Assembly: GCF_010093205.1 (NCBI RefSeq)
Contig: NZ_PDWN01000008.1
Location: 124,001-188,000 of the forward strand
DNA: 64,000 nucleotides
Direction of reading: 5' to 3'
From: Pseudoxanthomonas daejeonensis
GTDB lineage: Bacteria; Pseudomonadota; Gammaproteobacteria; Xanthomonadales; Xanthomonadaceae
Below are positions 16,923-27,829 of this stretch, in pieces. Positions within the stretch are counted from its first letter, which is position 1; each line of letters opens with the position of its first letter. Under the pieces are notes generated by a model that was given only the letters and a program-made list of their open reading frames with translations, had not been told where the DNA came from and ran no database searches. Position numbers and translations under genes: made by a program.

Positions 16923-18512
16923 TCAGTACAGTCGGCGCTCGCTTGGCGGCGGCGGGTTCCACTGGTACAGCCAGGTCTCGCTGAGCGCGCGGCCTTCATG
17001 GCGCAGGTACAGGCGCAGGTCGATCTGGCGGGTAGAGTCGTCGTCGGGATAGACGTCGAACATTGCCCGGTAACCTTCGATGGCATGCAGCGGACGCGCC
17101 GAGACGGTGTCGATGCGGCCGCGACTGGTCTCGACCACGGCCTCGACCGTCGCGTTGCGCTTGGCCAGCGCCGCCAGTTCACCGCCAGCGAAGTCCACCG
17201 CGAAGCGCTGCGAGAAATGGTCGCGCTTGAAGCCGATCACGCCGCCCAGGCCGGTGCGCGTGGCCACGGTCTGCGCCAGCGTCGGCTGCACGGGCGGTTG
17301 CTCGCCCCAGTAGAGGCGATAGCCGTACAGCAGCTCCTGGCCGGCCTGCGGCTTGGACTCCGGGTTCCAGAACGCGACGATGTTGTCGAAGGTCTCGTCG
17401 ATGGTGGGGATCTCCACCAGCTGCACCGAGCCGCGGCCCCAGCCGTGCTTGGGCTCGACCCACAGGCTCGGGCGCTTCTCGTAGAACACGCCGTCGTCCT
17501 GGTAATGGTCGAAGTTGCGGTCGCGCTGCAGCAGGCCGAAGCCGCGCGGATTCTCGTCGGCGAACGCGTTGTAGCGCAGGTGCGCCGGATTGCCGAGCGG
17601 GCGCCAGATCCATTCGCCGCTGCCGCTGTGCATGGCCAGGCCGTCGGTGTCGTGGATCTCGGCGCGCCAGTCCCAGTCCATGCGCCGGTCGTTCTCGCCG
17701 ACCTGGTACATGCTGGTGGCAGGAGCGATACCGATGCGTTCGATTTCCTTGCGTGGATACAGCGCCGCGTCGATGTCCATGACCAGCGGCTCGCCCTTGG
17801 TGATCGCGAAGCGGTAGGCGCCGGCGACGCTGGGCGAATCCAGCAGCGCGTAGATCACCACCGTCTCCGAACCCGGCGCCGGGCGCTCGAGCCAGAACGC
17901 GGTGAAGTCGGGAAATTCTTCCGGCCGCGGCATGCCGGTGTCGATCGCCAGGCCGCGCGCGGACAGGCCGTACTGCATGCTCGAACCGACCGCGCGGAAA
18001 TAGCTGGCGCCCAGGAACGCGGCCCAGTCGCGACGGATGTCGTCGGGCGAGTTGAGGCGGAAGCCGGCGAAGCCCAGGTCGCTGGGCAGCTTCTTGCCCT
18101 TCAGTCCGCTCTTGCCGAAGTCGAACATCGCCGGGTCGTAGGCCAGTTCCTGCGCCTGGCCTGACGCCACTTCGAACATGCGCACCGGGCGCTTGAAGTA
18201 GATGCCCAGGTGGAAGAACTTGGCCTGGAACTTCGAGCCGGCCATGTCGCCCCACAACGCGTGGTCCTGGCGGAAGCCGATCGACTGGTACTGGTCCCAG
18301 TTGAGGGCGGCGATCGGCGGAGGCAGCACGTCGCTGCGCGGCGTGAACGGGCGGGTGGCCAGCGCGCGGGCATGGCCCTTGAGCCATGCATAGTCGAACG
18401 GATGGCGTTCGCCCAGCGGCAGCGGGCTGGCGACGGCTTCCAGCAGGGGCAGGGGCAGGCCGAGCGCCGCCAAGGCGGCGGAAGCACGGATCAGGAACTG
18501 GCGTCGTTGCAT
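16923..18512 (-). CDS. opgD: Periplasmic glucan biosynthesis protein OpgD/MdoD
   Basis: OpgD acts in the periplasm in synthesis of osmoregulated periplasmic glucans, setting backbone structure. The product has 529 residues. It starts with a twin-arginine signal (QRRQFLIRASAALAALGLPLP), consistent with Tat export known for OpgD. The OpgG/OpgD core follows: NWDQYQSIGFRQDHALW, FFHLGIYFKRPVRMFEV, FAGFRLNSPDDIRRDW, GASYFRAVGSSMQYGLSARG, and near the end VIGFKRDHFSQRFAVDFAGG with LYQWNPPPPSERRLY. I chose OpgD over OpgG because of the Tat signal. No opgH membrane glucosyltransferase gene lies next to it in this window. Confidence 0.92.
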   Translation of the reverse strand: MQRRQFLIRASAALAALGLPLPLLEAVASPLPLGERHPFDYAWLKGHARALATRPFTPRSDVLPPPIAALNWDQYQSIGFRQDHALWGDMAGSKFQAKFFHLGIYFKRPVRMFEVASGQAQELAYDPAMFDFGKSGLKGKKLPSDLGFAGFRLNSPDDIRRDWAAFLGASYFRAVGSSMQYGLSARGLAIDTGMPRPEEFPDFTAFWLERPAPGSETVVIYALLDSPSVAGAYRFAITKGEPLVMDIDAALYPRKEIERIGIAPATSMYQVGENDRRMDWDWRAEIHDTDGLAMHSGSGEWIWRPLGNPAHLRYNAFADENPRGFGLLQRDRNFDHYQDDGVFYEKRPSLWVEPKHGWGRGSVQLVEIPTIDETFDNIVAFWNPESKPQAGQELLYGYRLYWGEQPPVQPTLAQTVATRTGLGGVIGFKRDHFSQRFAVDFAGGELAALAKRNATVEAVVETSRGRIDTVSARPLHAIEGYRAMFDVYPDDDSTRQIDLRLYLRHEGRALSETWLYQWNPPPPSERRLY

Positions 18513-18555
18513 GGCGCGGCGGGCGAGGGTGGGCGCGTCATCTTACGCACAGCGG

Positions 18556-21402
<2,847 letters not shown>

Positions 21403-21423
21403 GCGGGCGGACGGCTTGCGCCG

Positions 21424-22002
21424 TCAGTCCTCGCGCATGGCCGCGTGCAGGAACAGGCGCGCCTTCTGCCAGTCGCGGCGAACGCTGCGTTCCGAGCGCT
21501 CCAGCAGCTCGGCGATCTCCTGCTCCGACAGCCCGGCGAAGTAGCGCAGCTCCACCACCTTGGCCAGACGCGCGTCGACCGCGGTCAGCCGTTCCAGCGC
21601 GGTGTCCAAGGCGAGCAGGTTCTCGTCCAGGCGCAGGCTGCTTTCGGCCTCCTCGGGGATCTCGGCCACGCGCTTGAGGTCGCCGCCACGCTTGCGCGCC
21701 ATCCGGTTGCGCGCGTAGTCGACCACCACGCTGCGCATGGCCGAGGCGGCATAGGCGAAGAAGTGGGCGCGGTCCTCGAAGCGGGCGCCGTTGCTGGCGC
21801 CGATCAGCTTGAGGTAGGACTCGTGGACCAGCGAGGTCGGGTCCAGGGTGTTGTTCTGCTGGCCCGACAGCTGTCGCCGCGCCAGCGTGTGCAGCTCCTG
21901 GTACAGCGTGCCCAGCACGCGATCGAGCGCCTCGCGGTCTCCGCCGCGCGCGGCATCCAGCCACACGGTGATCTCGGGGGAACTCTCGGGAGCATCAGCC
22001 AT
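21424..22002 (-). CDS. ECF-type RNA polymerase sigma factor (kinase-associated, TIGR02999-like)
   Basis: The 192-residue product has sigma region 2 (LYQELHTLARRQLSG, then SLVHESYLKLIGAS, FFAYAASAMRSVVVDYARNR) and region 4 with a helix-turn-helix (VVELRYFAGLSEQEIAELLE, then SERSVRRDWQKARLFL). VDYARNRMARKRGG is typical of the TIGR02999/ECF43-type group. I prefer ATG 22002 to 22008 because GGAG ends directly before 22008 and is properly spaced only for 22002. No anti-sigma factor gene is adjacent; instead a Ser/Thr kinase gene follows in the same operon, which points to activation by phosphorylation. Confidence 0.9.
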   Translation of the reverse strand: MADAPESSPEITVWLDAARGGDREALDRVLGTLYQELHTLARRQLSGQQNNTLDPTSLVHESYLKLIGASNGARFEDRAHFFAYAASAMRSVVVDYARNRMARKRGGDLKRVAEIPEEAESSLRLDENLLALDTALERLTAVDARLAKVVELRYFAGLSEQEIAELLERSERSVRRDWQKARLFLHAAMRED

Positions 22003-22305
22003 CGTCATCTCCGTGACCGCGGCAAGGGGCCGAATATAGCGACTTTTGGCGTTGCGGACTGCTGCTGGCGCCGGCGCTGCGGTTGGCATGATGTATGCCG
22101 GGACTGAGGGCGGGCCGGCAGGGTGGCTACGGCGAGCCCAACGGTCGGGCGTGTTCCAGCCTGGCGCTGGCGGGGCGGGCTTTTGCTGGCGGGTGGACGG
22201 TCTCCTCCGCGATGAGGAGCGGGTCAGCCTGCACCTCTCTTCGCCTTTGCCGTATCGGTGCTGCCCGGTTGCCTGCGGCTGCATCATGGCGGCCGAGCGT
22301 TGCGC
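22003..22305 (-). other. 303-bp intergenic region upstream of the sigma-kinase operon
   Basis: No coding frame is convincing here. On the minus strand TATATT (complement of 22033-22038) could be a -10 box for the sigma-kinase operon, about 30 nt before the start; the sequence at the -35 position (CAGTCC with 17-nt spacing) is weak. Downstream of the mutM start side I see no clear terminator. Confidence 0.35.
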
Positions 22306-23121
22306 TCAGCGCTGGCAGCGCGGGCACCACACGCTGGCGCGCTGGCCGATGCTGGCTTCGCGCAGGGGGCCGCCGCAGGCTGGGCAGGGCAGTCCGCCGC
22401 GCCCGTAAACCGCCAGTTCCTGTTCGAAGTAACCCGGCGCGCCGTCCGGATTGAGGAAGTCGCGCAGGGTCGTGCCGCCGCGGGTGATGGCGTAGGCCAG
22501 GATCTCGCGGGCGGCCAGGGCCAGGGCGGCGTAGCGTTCCCGCGACACCTTGCCGGCTGCGCGCGTGGGCGAGATGCCGGCGCGGAACAGGCTCTCGGCC
22601 GCGTAGATGTTGCCCACCCCGACCACGATCCGCTGGTCCATCAGGAAGGTCTTCACCGGCGCGGAGCGGCCGCGGCTGCGGGCGAACAGGTAGTCGCCGT
22701 CGAAGGCGTCCGACAGCGGCTCGGGGCCGAGGCCGCGCAGCAGTTCGTGCTCGGTCCCGGCCGGTTGCCACAGCAGGCTGCCGAAGCGGCGCGGATCGGT
22801 GAAGCGCAGCACGCGGCCCGAATCCAGCCCCAGGTCGACATGGTCGTGGGCGGCGACCGGCGTGTCGGCCGGCAGTACCCGCAGCATGCCGGACATGCCC
22901 AGGTGCAGCAGCGCGCTGTCGCCGGCCTCGGTGTCCAGCAAAAGGTACTTGGCCCTGCGCCGGACCGCGGCGATGCGCTGGCCGGGCAACTCCCGGCTGA
23001 TCTCCGCAGGGATCGGCCAGCGCAGGTCGGGCCGGCGCAGGGTCACCCCGGTGATGCGCCGGCCCTCCACGTGCGGGGCCAGGCCGCGGCGGGTGGTTTC
23101 GACCTCGGGCAGCTCGGGCAT
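22306..23121 (-). CDS. mutM: Formamidopyrimidine-DNA glycosylase (Fpg)
   Basis: MutM removes 8-oxoguanine and formamidopyrimidines from DNA and nicks the strand by beta,delta-elimination. The 271-residue product begins with the invariant catalytic PELPEVET (P1 nucleophile after Met removal, E2). It keeps the K57-type lysine in RRAKYLLL, the H2TH region ([20 protein letters not shown]) and the C-terminal zinc finger CPACGG ... WCPRCQR. Length is standard. It is 3 bp downstream of an ABC ATPase gene and therefore probably cotranscribed with it. Confidence 0.97.
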   Translation of the reverse strand: MPELPEVETTRRGLAPHVEGRRITGVTLRRPDLRWPIPAEISRELPGQRIAAVRRRAKYLLLDTEAGDSALLHLGMSGMLRVLPADTPVAAHDHVDLGLDSGRVLRFTDPRRFGSLLWQPAGTEHELLRGLGPEPLSDAFDGDYLFARSRGRSAPVKTFLMDQRIVVGVGNIYAAESLFRAGISPTRAAGKVSRERYAALALAAREILAYAITRGGTTLRDFLNPDGAPGYFEQELAVYGRGGLPCPACGGPLREASIGQRASVWCPRCQR

Positions 23122-23124
23122 GGC

Positions 23125-23958
23125 TCAGCCCGCCGTGGCCAGGTAGCTGTCACGCTCCTGCCAGACCCGGAGCGGCCCGGCGAACGCCTGCGACAGCCGC
23201 TCGCCGGTCAGCACCGCCGCGCGCGGCCCGTCGGCCAGCACCCGGCCGGCCTGCAGCAGGAGCACCCGTTCGATCTCCGGCACGATTTCCTCTATGTGGT
23301 GGGTCACCAGCACCAGGGTGACGCCCTGCCGCGCCAGCGCGCGCAGCATCGCCAGCAGGTGGCCACGGGCGACCAGGTCCAGGCCGGTGCCCGGTTCGTC
23401 CAGCAGCAGTGCCTGCGGGCGGTTGACCAGGGCGCGCGCGATCAGGACCCGGCGCGCCTCGCCGGTGGACAGCTCGGCGTACAGGCGCCGGCGCAGCGGC
23501 AGGGCATGGGCGCGATCGAGCGCCTCGGCGGCGCGGGTGCGCATGTCCTCGGTGATCTCGCGGAATGGCGGGAGCACGAAACTGGCGAACAGTCCGCTCA
23601 GCACGGCGTCCTCGACGGTCAGGGCATGCATGTCGGCCAGGGTGGCGCCGAAGTCGCCGGTCACGATCCCCAGCTGGGATCGCAGCCGGTCCACCTGCCA
23701 GCGCGACTGGCCGAGCACCTGCACTGGCGGCCCGCCCTCGCTGCGGGCGAGCGGGTACAGCTCGCGTGTGATCAGCTTGATCAGGGTCGACTTGCCGCAG
23801 CCGTTGGCGCCCAGGATCGCGGTGTGCTGGCCCTGGTCGATCCGCAGCGACAGGTCGTGCAGCACCCGCACCTGCCCCCGGGTGACGCTGGCGCGGTCCA
23901 GTTCGATCAGTGGCGGGCGGTTGCGACCGGGCGCGGCCAGGGGTTCGGGTGGGGACAT
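23125..23958 (-). CDS. ABC transporter-like ATP-binding protein (YjjK/ModF-like single ATPase)
   Basis: The 277-residue product has a full nucleotide-binding domain: Walker A GANGCGKST, Q-loop LGIVTGDF, signature LSTGEARRVLIARAL, Walker B ALLLDEPGTGLD and the switch histidine in LVTHHIEEI. No membrane-domain gene is next to it. The signature motif reads LSTGE rather than LSGGQ. FREITEDMRTRAAEALDRA and THHIEEIVPEI resemble stand-alone ATPases of the molybdenum/iron type, but the substrate, if any, cannot be told. It is 3 bp upstream of mutM and divergent from the desaturase gene. Confidence 0.85.
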   Translation of the reverse strand: MSPPEPLAAPGRNRPPLIELDRASVTRGQVRVLHDLSLRIDQGQHTAILGANGCGKSTLIKLITRELYPLARSEGGPPVQVLGQSRWQVDRLRSQLGIVTGDFGATLADMHALTVEDAVLSGLFASFVLPPFREITEDMRTRAAEALDRAHALPLRRRLYAELSTGEARRVLIARALVNRPQALLLDEPGTGLDLVARGHLLAMLRALARQGVTLVLVTHHIEEIVPEIERVLLLQAGRVLADGPRAAVLTGERLSQAFAGPLRVWQERDSYLATAG

Positions 23959-24102
23959 CGCGCGGACATTCCTGGGCGGAGCCGCGGATGAACACAGTAC
24001 GCGGCCGATGGGTGAAGTTTGCCGGATCAGGCCCCATCATGTCCCCACGCCGGCACGCCCCCTGCATGCCGGTGGTCTCCGTCCCCGCTACGAGTTCCCG
24101 AC

Positions 24103-25302
24103 ATGCCCGACGCGCTGCTTGATTTCCTCACCTCCGGACTGGCCGGCGTGGGCTGGCTCGGGATGGGGGTTGTGCTGCTGGTCTTCACCCAGCTGACCAT
24201 CTTCTCGGTGACCCTCTACCTGCATCGCAGCCAGGCCCATCGGGGCGTCGATTTCCACCCGGTCCTGAACCACTTCTTCCGCTTCTGGACCTGGCTGACC
24301 ACCTCGATGATCACGCGGGAGTGGGTCGCCATCCACCGCAAGCACCACGCCAAGGTGGAAACCGAAGAAGACCCGCACAGCCCGCAGACCCGTGGCATCG
24401 GCAAGGTGTTCTGGGAAGGCGTGGAGCTGTACCGCGAGGCGCGCGCCGATCGTCCCTCGATCGAGCAGTACGGCAAGGGTGCGCCGGATGACTGGATCGA
24501 GCGCCACCTGTACACGCCGCATGCCAACCTCGGCCCGGTCGCCCTGCTGTTCGTGAACTTCGCCGTGTTCGGCCTGCCGGGCATCGCGCTGTGGGCGATC
24601 CAGATGGCGTGGATCCCGTTCTGGGCCGCCGGCGTGGTCAACGGCCTGGGCCACTGGTGGGGCTACCGCAACTTCGAATCGGCCGACACCTCGACCAATC
24701 TGACCCCGTGGGCCGTGTGGATCGGCGGCGAGGAGCTCCACAACAACCACCACGCGTTCCCGAGCTCGGCGCGCTTCTCGATGCGGCGCTGGGAGTTCGA
24801 CATCGGCTGGGCCGCGATCAAGGGCCTGGAGAAGGTCGGCCTGGCCAAGGTGCTGCGCGTGGCCCCGAGCCTGGACGTCCGCCCCAATATCGCCGTGCCC
24901 GATACCGAAACGCTGCGCGCGCTGCTCTCGCACCGCTTCCAGGCCATGACCGACTACCAGCGCAACGTGTTCACGCCGGCGCTGCGCGAGGAAGCCGCCG
25001 CCGCCGGCGCCCGGCTGCGCGAGCTGCTGCCGCGGCGTATGCGTCGTGGCCTGGTCGACGACGGTCGCTGGCTCAAGCCCGATGCGCGCGAGCAGTTGCA
25101 CGCCTGGGTGTCGCAGCGTCCGCGGATCCAGGCGCTGGTCGAGCACCGCGCGCGCCTGTCGGCGCTGCTGGAAGCCCGCACCCATGACGCGTCCGAGCGC
25201 CTGCGCCAGCTGCAGGCCTGGTGCCAGGAAGCCGAAGCCAGCGGCATCCGCGCGCTGCAGGAGTATTCGATGCGGCTCAAGGGCTACGCGTTGGCGCACT
25301 GA
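24103..25302 (+). CDS. Membrane fatty acid (acyl-CoA delta-9 type) desaturase
   Basis: The 399-residue product has the three histidine boxes of membrane di-iron desaturases: HRSQAH near residue 43, HRKHH near residue 80 and HNNHH near residue 212. Hydrophobic segments between them (WLGMGVVLLVFTQLTIFSV; GPVALLFVNFAVFGLPGIAL) should cross the membrane. It would introduce a double bond into acyl chains for membrane-fluidity control, needing an electron donor not encoded nearby. After about residue 265 a long, charged, helical tail of roughly 130 residues extends beyond the catalytic part. The stop codon overlaps the start of the next gene (TGATG). Confidence 0.88.
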   Translation: MPDALLDFLTSGLAGVGWLGMGVVLLVFTQLTIFSVTLYLHRSQAHRGVDFHPVLNHFFRFWTWLTTSMITREWVAIHRKHHAKVETEEDPHSPQTRGIGKVFWEGVELYREARADRPSIEQYGKGAPDDWIERHLYTPHANLGPVALLFVNFAVFGLPGIALWAIQMAWIPFWAAGVVNGLGHWWGYRNFESADTSTNLTPWAVWIGGEELHNNHHAFPSSARFSMRRWEFDIGWAAIKGLEKVGLAKVLRVAPSLDVRPNIAVPDTETLRALLSHRFQAMTDYQRNVFTPALREEAAAAGARLRELLPRRMRRGLVDDGRWLKPDAREQLHAWVSQRPRIQALVEHRARLSALLEARTHDASERLRQLQAWCQEAEASGIRALQEYSMRLKGYALAH

Positions 25303-25682
25303 TGCACGGCACCCGCCGCCAGGCACCGCATCCGCACAGGCCCGGGCGTCCGCGTCCGGGCCTGCTGCTTTGCGCGGGCCTGCTGCTGGCGGGTGCTGCC
25401 GCCGCGCAGGTCGAGCGCACCGGCGATTACCTGCAGCGGATGGACACCGACGGCGACGGACGCATTTCCCAGGACGAGTACGTCGCCTGGATGAGCTACG
25501 CGTTCGAGCGCATGGATGCCGACGGCGACGGCGTGCTGTCGACCGCCGAGCTGCCGGGCGGCAGGGGCAAGCCGATCACGATCGAAGAGCATCGCCGGCG
25601 CCTGGCCGAACGCTTCGTGCGCCAGGATGCCGACAAGAGCGGCCATCTCGACGCGCGCGAACTGGCGGCGCCGCCGCTGTAG
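25302..25682 (+). CDS. Exported EF-hand calcium-binding protein
   Basis: The 126-residue product has a basic N-terminus, a hydrophobic signal (GLLLCAGLLLAGAAAAQ) and three EF-hand loops: DTDGDGRISQDE, DADGDGVLSTAE and DADKSGHLDARE. Each has Asp or Asn at positions 1, 3 and 5 and Glu at 12, so all should bind Ca2+. It would act in the periplasm or outside the cell. ATG 25302 shares one base with the desaturase stop (TGATG), implying coupled translation. Why a calcium-binding protein is coupled to a desaturase is unknown. Confidence 0.85.
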   Translation: MHGTRRQAPHPHRPGRPRPGLLLCAGLLLAGAAAAQVERTGDYLQRMDTDGDGRISQDEYVAWMSYAFERMDADGDGVLSTAELPGGRGKPITIEEHRRRLAERFVRQDADKSGHLDARELAAPPL

Positions 25683-25726
25683 CGCCGGCGGCCGATCCGC
25701 CAACCGGCGCCCGCTCTACGCGGGCG
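25682..25726. terminator. Overlapping hairpins between convergent genes
   Basis: CGCCCGC (25708-25714) pairs with GCGGGCG (25720-25726) around a 5-nt loop. An alternative stem uses GCGCCGG (25682-25688) with CCGGCGC (25704-25710). There is no T run. The position just after the EF-hand gene and before the convergent glycosyltransferase gene suggests a termination role. Confidence 0.3.
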
Positions 25727-25801
25727 ATCGGAAGCCGCTCCCCTTGCGCACCCTCACGGAATCGCCGGGCCGCCCAGTAGCGAGGCAACGGCGCCGCGGC
25801 G

Positions 25802-26668
25802 TCAAGGCGCCGCGTTGTGGTCGCGTCGCGACCGCGGCGGATCGACCAGCGGCTGCCCGTTCTGCAGCAGCCACAGCATGATCGTCTTCTGTCGCACGTA
25901 ATTGGCGCTGACGAAGGACTCGATCAGCCCGGGCCAACCGTCGAGGAACCCGGCCTTGAGCACGAAGCCACGGAAGAAGCGCCAGGCCGGCGCCAGCACC
26001 AGCTTGCCCAGGGTTGCGCGCTTGCCGCGCGCGAAATCGTGTTCGGCCATCATCCGTGCGTAGCGCTGCTTCTTGTCGAGCAGTTGCATGAAGGAGCGGA
26101 ACGGATGGTGCAGCAGGTCGCCGGGCAACAGGGCGACCGGACCTTCGACCGAGACCGCTTCGTGGATCTCGCGATCACCGTGCCAGCCGCCGCGGCGCCG
26201 GTCGAACAGGCGCAGCACCCGGTCCGGATAGGCGGTGCCATGGCGCAGGAAGCGACCGTAGTACTCCGACATGCGCGCAAAACGATACCCGGCCGCGCGC
26301 TGGAAGCCGCCGTCGCGCTCGGCCTCGATCGCCGCGCGCAGTCGGGCATCGACGCGCTCGTCCGCATCCAGGCTCAGGATCCAGTCGTGCGCGCACTGCT
26401 GGATGGCGAACTGCTTCTGGCTGCGGAAGCCGTCGAAGGCGCGTTCGAACACGCGCGCGCCCGCGGCACGCGCCACCTCGCGCGTGCCGTCGGTGGAGCC
26501 GGAGTCGACCACCACGATCTCGTCGCAGAACGCCAGCGAGGCCAGGCATTCGCCGATCCGGTCGGCTTCGTTGAAGGCGATGACGCACGCAGACAGCGGC
26601 ACCCGGCCCGGCGTGGCGGCGGGCATTGCGGAGGGAGCTTGGCGGTCGGCGGTCATGCGGCGATGCAC
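25802..26668 (-). CDS. Family 2 glycosyltransferase, LPS core type (WaaE/KdtX-like)
   Basis: The 288-residue product has the GT-A fold signature of family 2: LSACVIAFNEADRIGECLASL, EIVVVDSGSTDGTREVA and WILSLDADERVD, the last being the DxD metal site. Later segments (GGWHGDREIHEAVSVEG, HPFRSFMQLLDKKQRYA, WRFFRGFVLKAGFLDGWPG) match the group that adds a beta-linked glucose to the inner LPS core. It likely works at the cytoplasmic face of the inner membrane. Alternative starts (MTADRQ, MPAATPG) are possible because no clear ribosome-binding site decides. It is divergent from the CDP-glycerol-type transferase gene. Confidence 0.87.
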   Translation of the reverse strand: MHRRMTADRQAPSAMPAATPGRVPLSACVIAFNEADRIGECLASLAFCDEIVVVDSGSTDGTREVARAAGARVFERAFDGFRSQKQFAIQQCAHDWILSLDADERVDARLRAAIEAERDGGFQRAAGYRFARMSEYYGRFLRHGTAYPDRVLRLFDRRRGGWHGDREIHEAVSVEGPVALLPGDLLHHPFRSFMQLLDKKQRYARMMAEHDFARGKRATLGKLVLAPAWRFFRGFVLKAGFLDGWPGLIESFVSANYVRQKTIMLWLLQNGQPLVDPPRSRRDHNAAP

Positions 26669-26703
26669 GGCATGGGAGGTGCGGGAAGCCTAGCAGGGGC
26701 TGG

Positions 26704-26731
26704 CTGACCCGGCGTGCGCCGGTGCGATAAT
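26704..26731 (+). promoter_or_regulatory. Sigma-70-type promoter for the CDP-glycerol-type transferase gene
   Basis: CTGACC (26704-26709) is separated by 16 bp from GATAAT (26726-26731). The -10 box is preceded by TG at 26723-26724, giving an extended -10 form. The predicted transcript starts near 26738, 26 nt before the GTG start at 26764, with GGAG at 26754-26757 as ribosome-binding site. Confidence 0.6.
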
Positions 26732-26763
26732 CGCCGTCATCCCTGCGCACCCTGGAGTGCGAC

Positions 26764-27795
26764 GTGCCCAAGCACTACCTGCTCTACGGTTCCGAGCGTT
26801 ATGCGCTGGCGATCCTGCGCCCGATCCAGGCCGCGATCCGCGCGCGTGGCGATGAGACGGCCTGGTTCTTCGACGGCCCCGGTGCCGCCGACCTCGCGCC
26901 GGACGAACGCCTGCTGACCGTGCAGGAAGTGCGGCAATGGAACCCGTACGCGGTGATCACCTCCAGCAACGCGGTGCCGCACTTCTTCCCCGGGGTGAAG
27001 GTCGAGACCTTCCACGGCTTCGACGCCGGCAAGCCGCGGCACATCTATATCCGCGGTTTCTTCGACCTGTACTGCACCACCGGCCCGCGCGACACCGCCG
27101 CCTTCGGCGAACTGTCGAGGGAGCTTGGCCACTTCGCGGTCGCCGAAACCGGGTTCCCCAAGATCGATCCGTTCATGGCCGGGCTGGGCGACGCGCCCGA
27201 GCCGGTGCGGCAGCCGCCGGTGATCCTCTACCACTCCACCTTCTCGCCCTCGTGGAGCGCGGCACCCGTGCTGTACGACGAGATCGCGCGACTGTCGCGC
27301 AGTGGCGAGTGGCGCTGGATCGTCACCTTCCATCCGAAAATGGACCCGGAGGTGGTGGCCAAGTACAAGGCGCTGCAGAACGAGTACCTGACGTTCGCCG
27401 AGAACGACAACATCCTCGACCTGTTCGGCCAGGTGGACATGATGTGCTCGGACACGTCCTCGGCGCTCAACGAGTTCCTGCTCACCTACAAGCCGGTGGT
27501 GACCTTCAAGAACCGTCGCCCCGGGCCGCAGTTGATCGACATCGACGACCCGTCGCAGTTCGAGCCGGCGATCCGCCGCGCGCTGTCGCGGCCGCCGGAA
27601 CTGATGGCCGCGGTGCGCGAATTCGCCGACCAGCTGCATCCCTATCGCGATGGGCGCTCCAGCGAGCGCGTGCTCGATGCGATCGACGCGTTCGTCGCCG
27701 CAGGCGGGCGCAGCCGCAAGCCCAAGCCGATGAACCTGTGGCGCAAGCTGAAGCTGCGCAAGCGGATCGGTTACTGGGGTCCGGCCAGGGTCTGA
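26764..27795 (+). CDS. CDP-glycerol glycerophosphotransferase family protein
   Basis: The 343-residue product starts at GTG 26764. It shows the TagB/TagF-type GT-B fold: VEVETFHG-like VKVETFHGFDAGKPRHIYIRG, GFPKIDPFMAG, ILYHSTFSPSW, WIVTFHPKMDPEV, and the nucleotide-binding MMCSDTSSALNEFL with KPVVTFKN. In Gram-positives such enzymes polymerise glycerol phosphate. In Gram-negatives they occur in surface polysaccharide or LPS gene sets with various acceptors. The divergent neighbour is an LPS-core-type glycosyltransferase, so a role in LPS or capsule decoration is likely; donor and acceptor are unknown. Confidence 0.85.
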   Translation: MPKHYLLYGSERYALAILRPIQAAIRARGDETAWFFDGPGAADLAPDERLLTVQEVRQWNPYAVITSSNAVPHFFPGVKVETFHGFDAGKPRHIYIRGFFDLYCTTGPRDTAAFGELSRELGHFAVAETGFPKIDPFMAGLGDAPEPVRQPPVILYHSTFSPSWSAAPVLYDEIARLSRSGEWRWIVTFHPKMDPEVVAKYKALQNEYLTFAENDNILDLFGQVDMMCSDTSSALNEFLLTYKPVVTFKNRRPGPQLIDIDDPSQFEPAIRRALSRPPELMAAVREFADQLHPYRDGRSSERVLDAIDAFVAAGGRSRKPKPMNLWRKLKLRKRIGYWGPARV

Positions 27796-27829
27796 GGCGG
27801 CCGATCGCCGGCTTCCACCGGCGGCGCCA

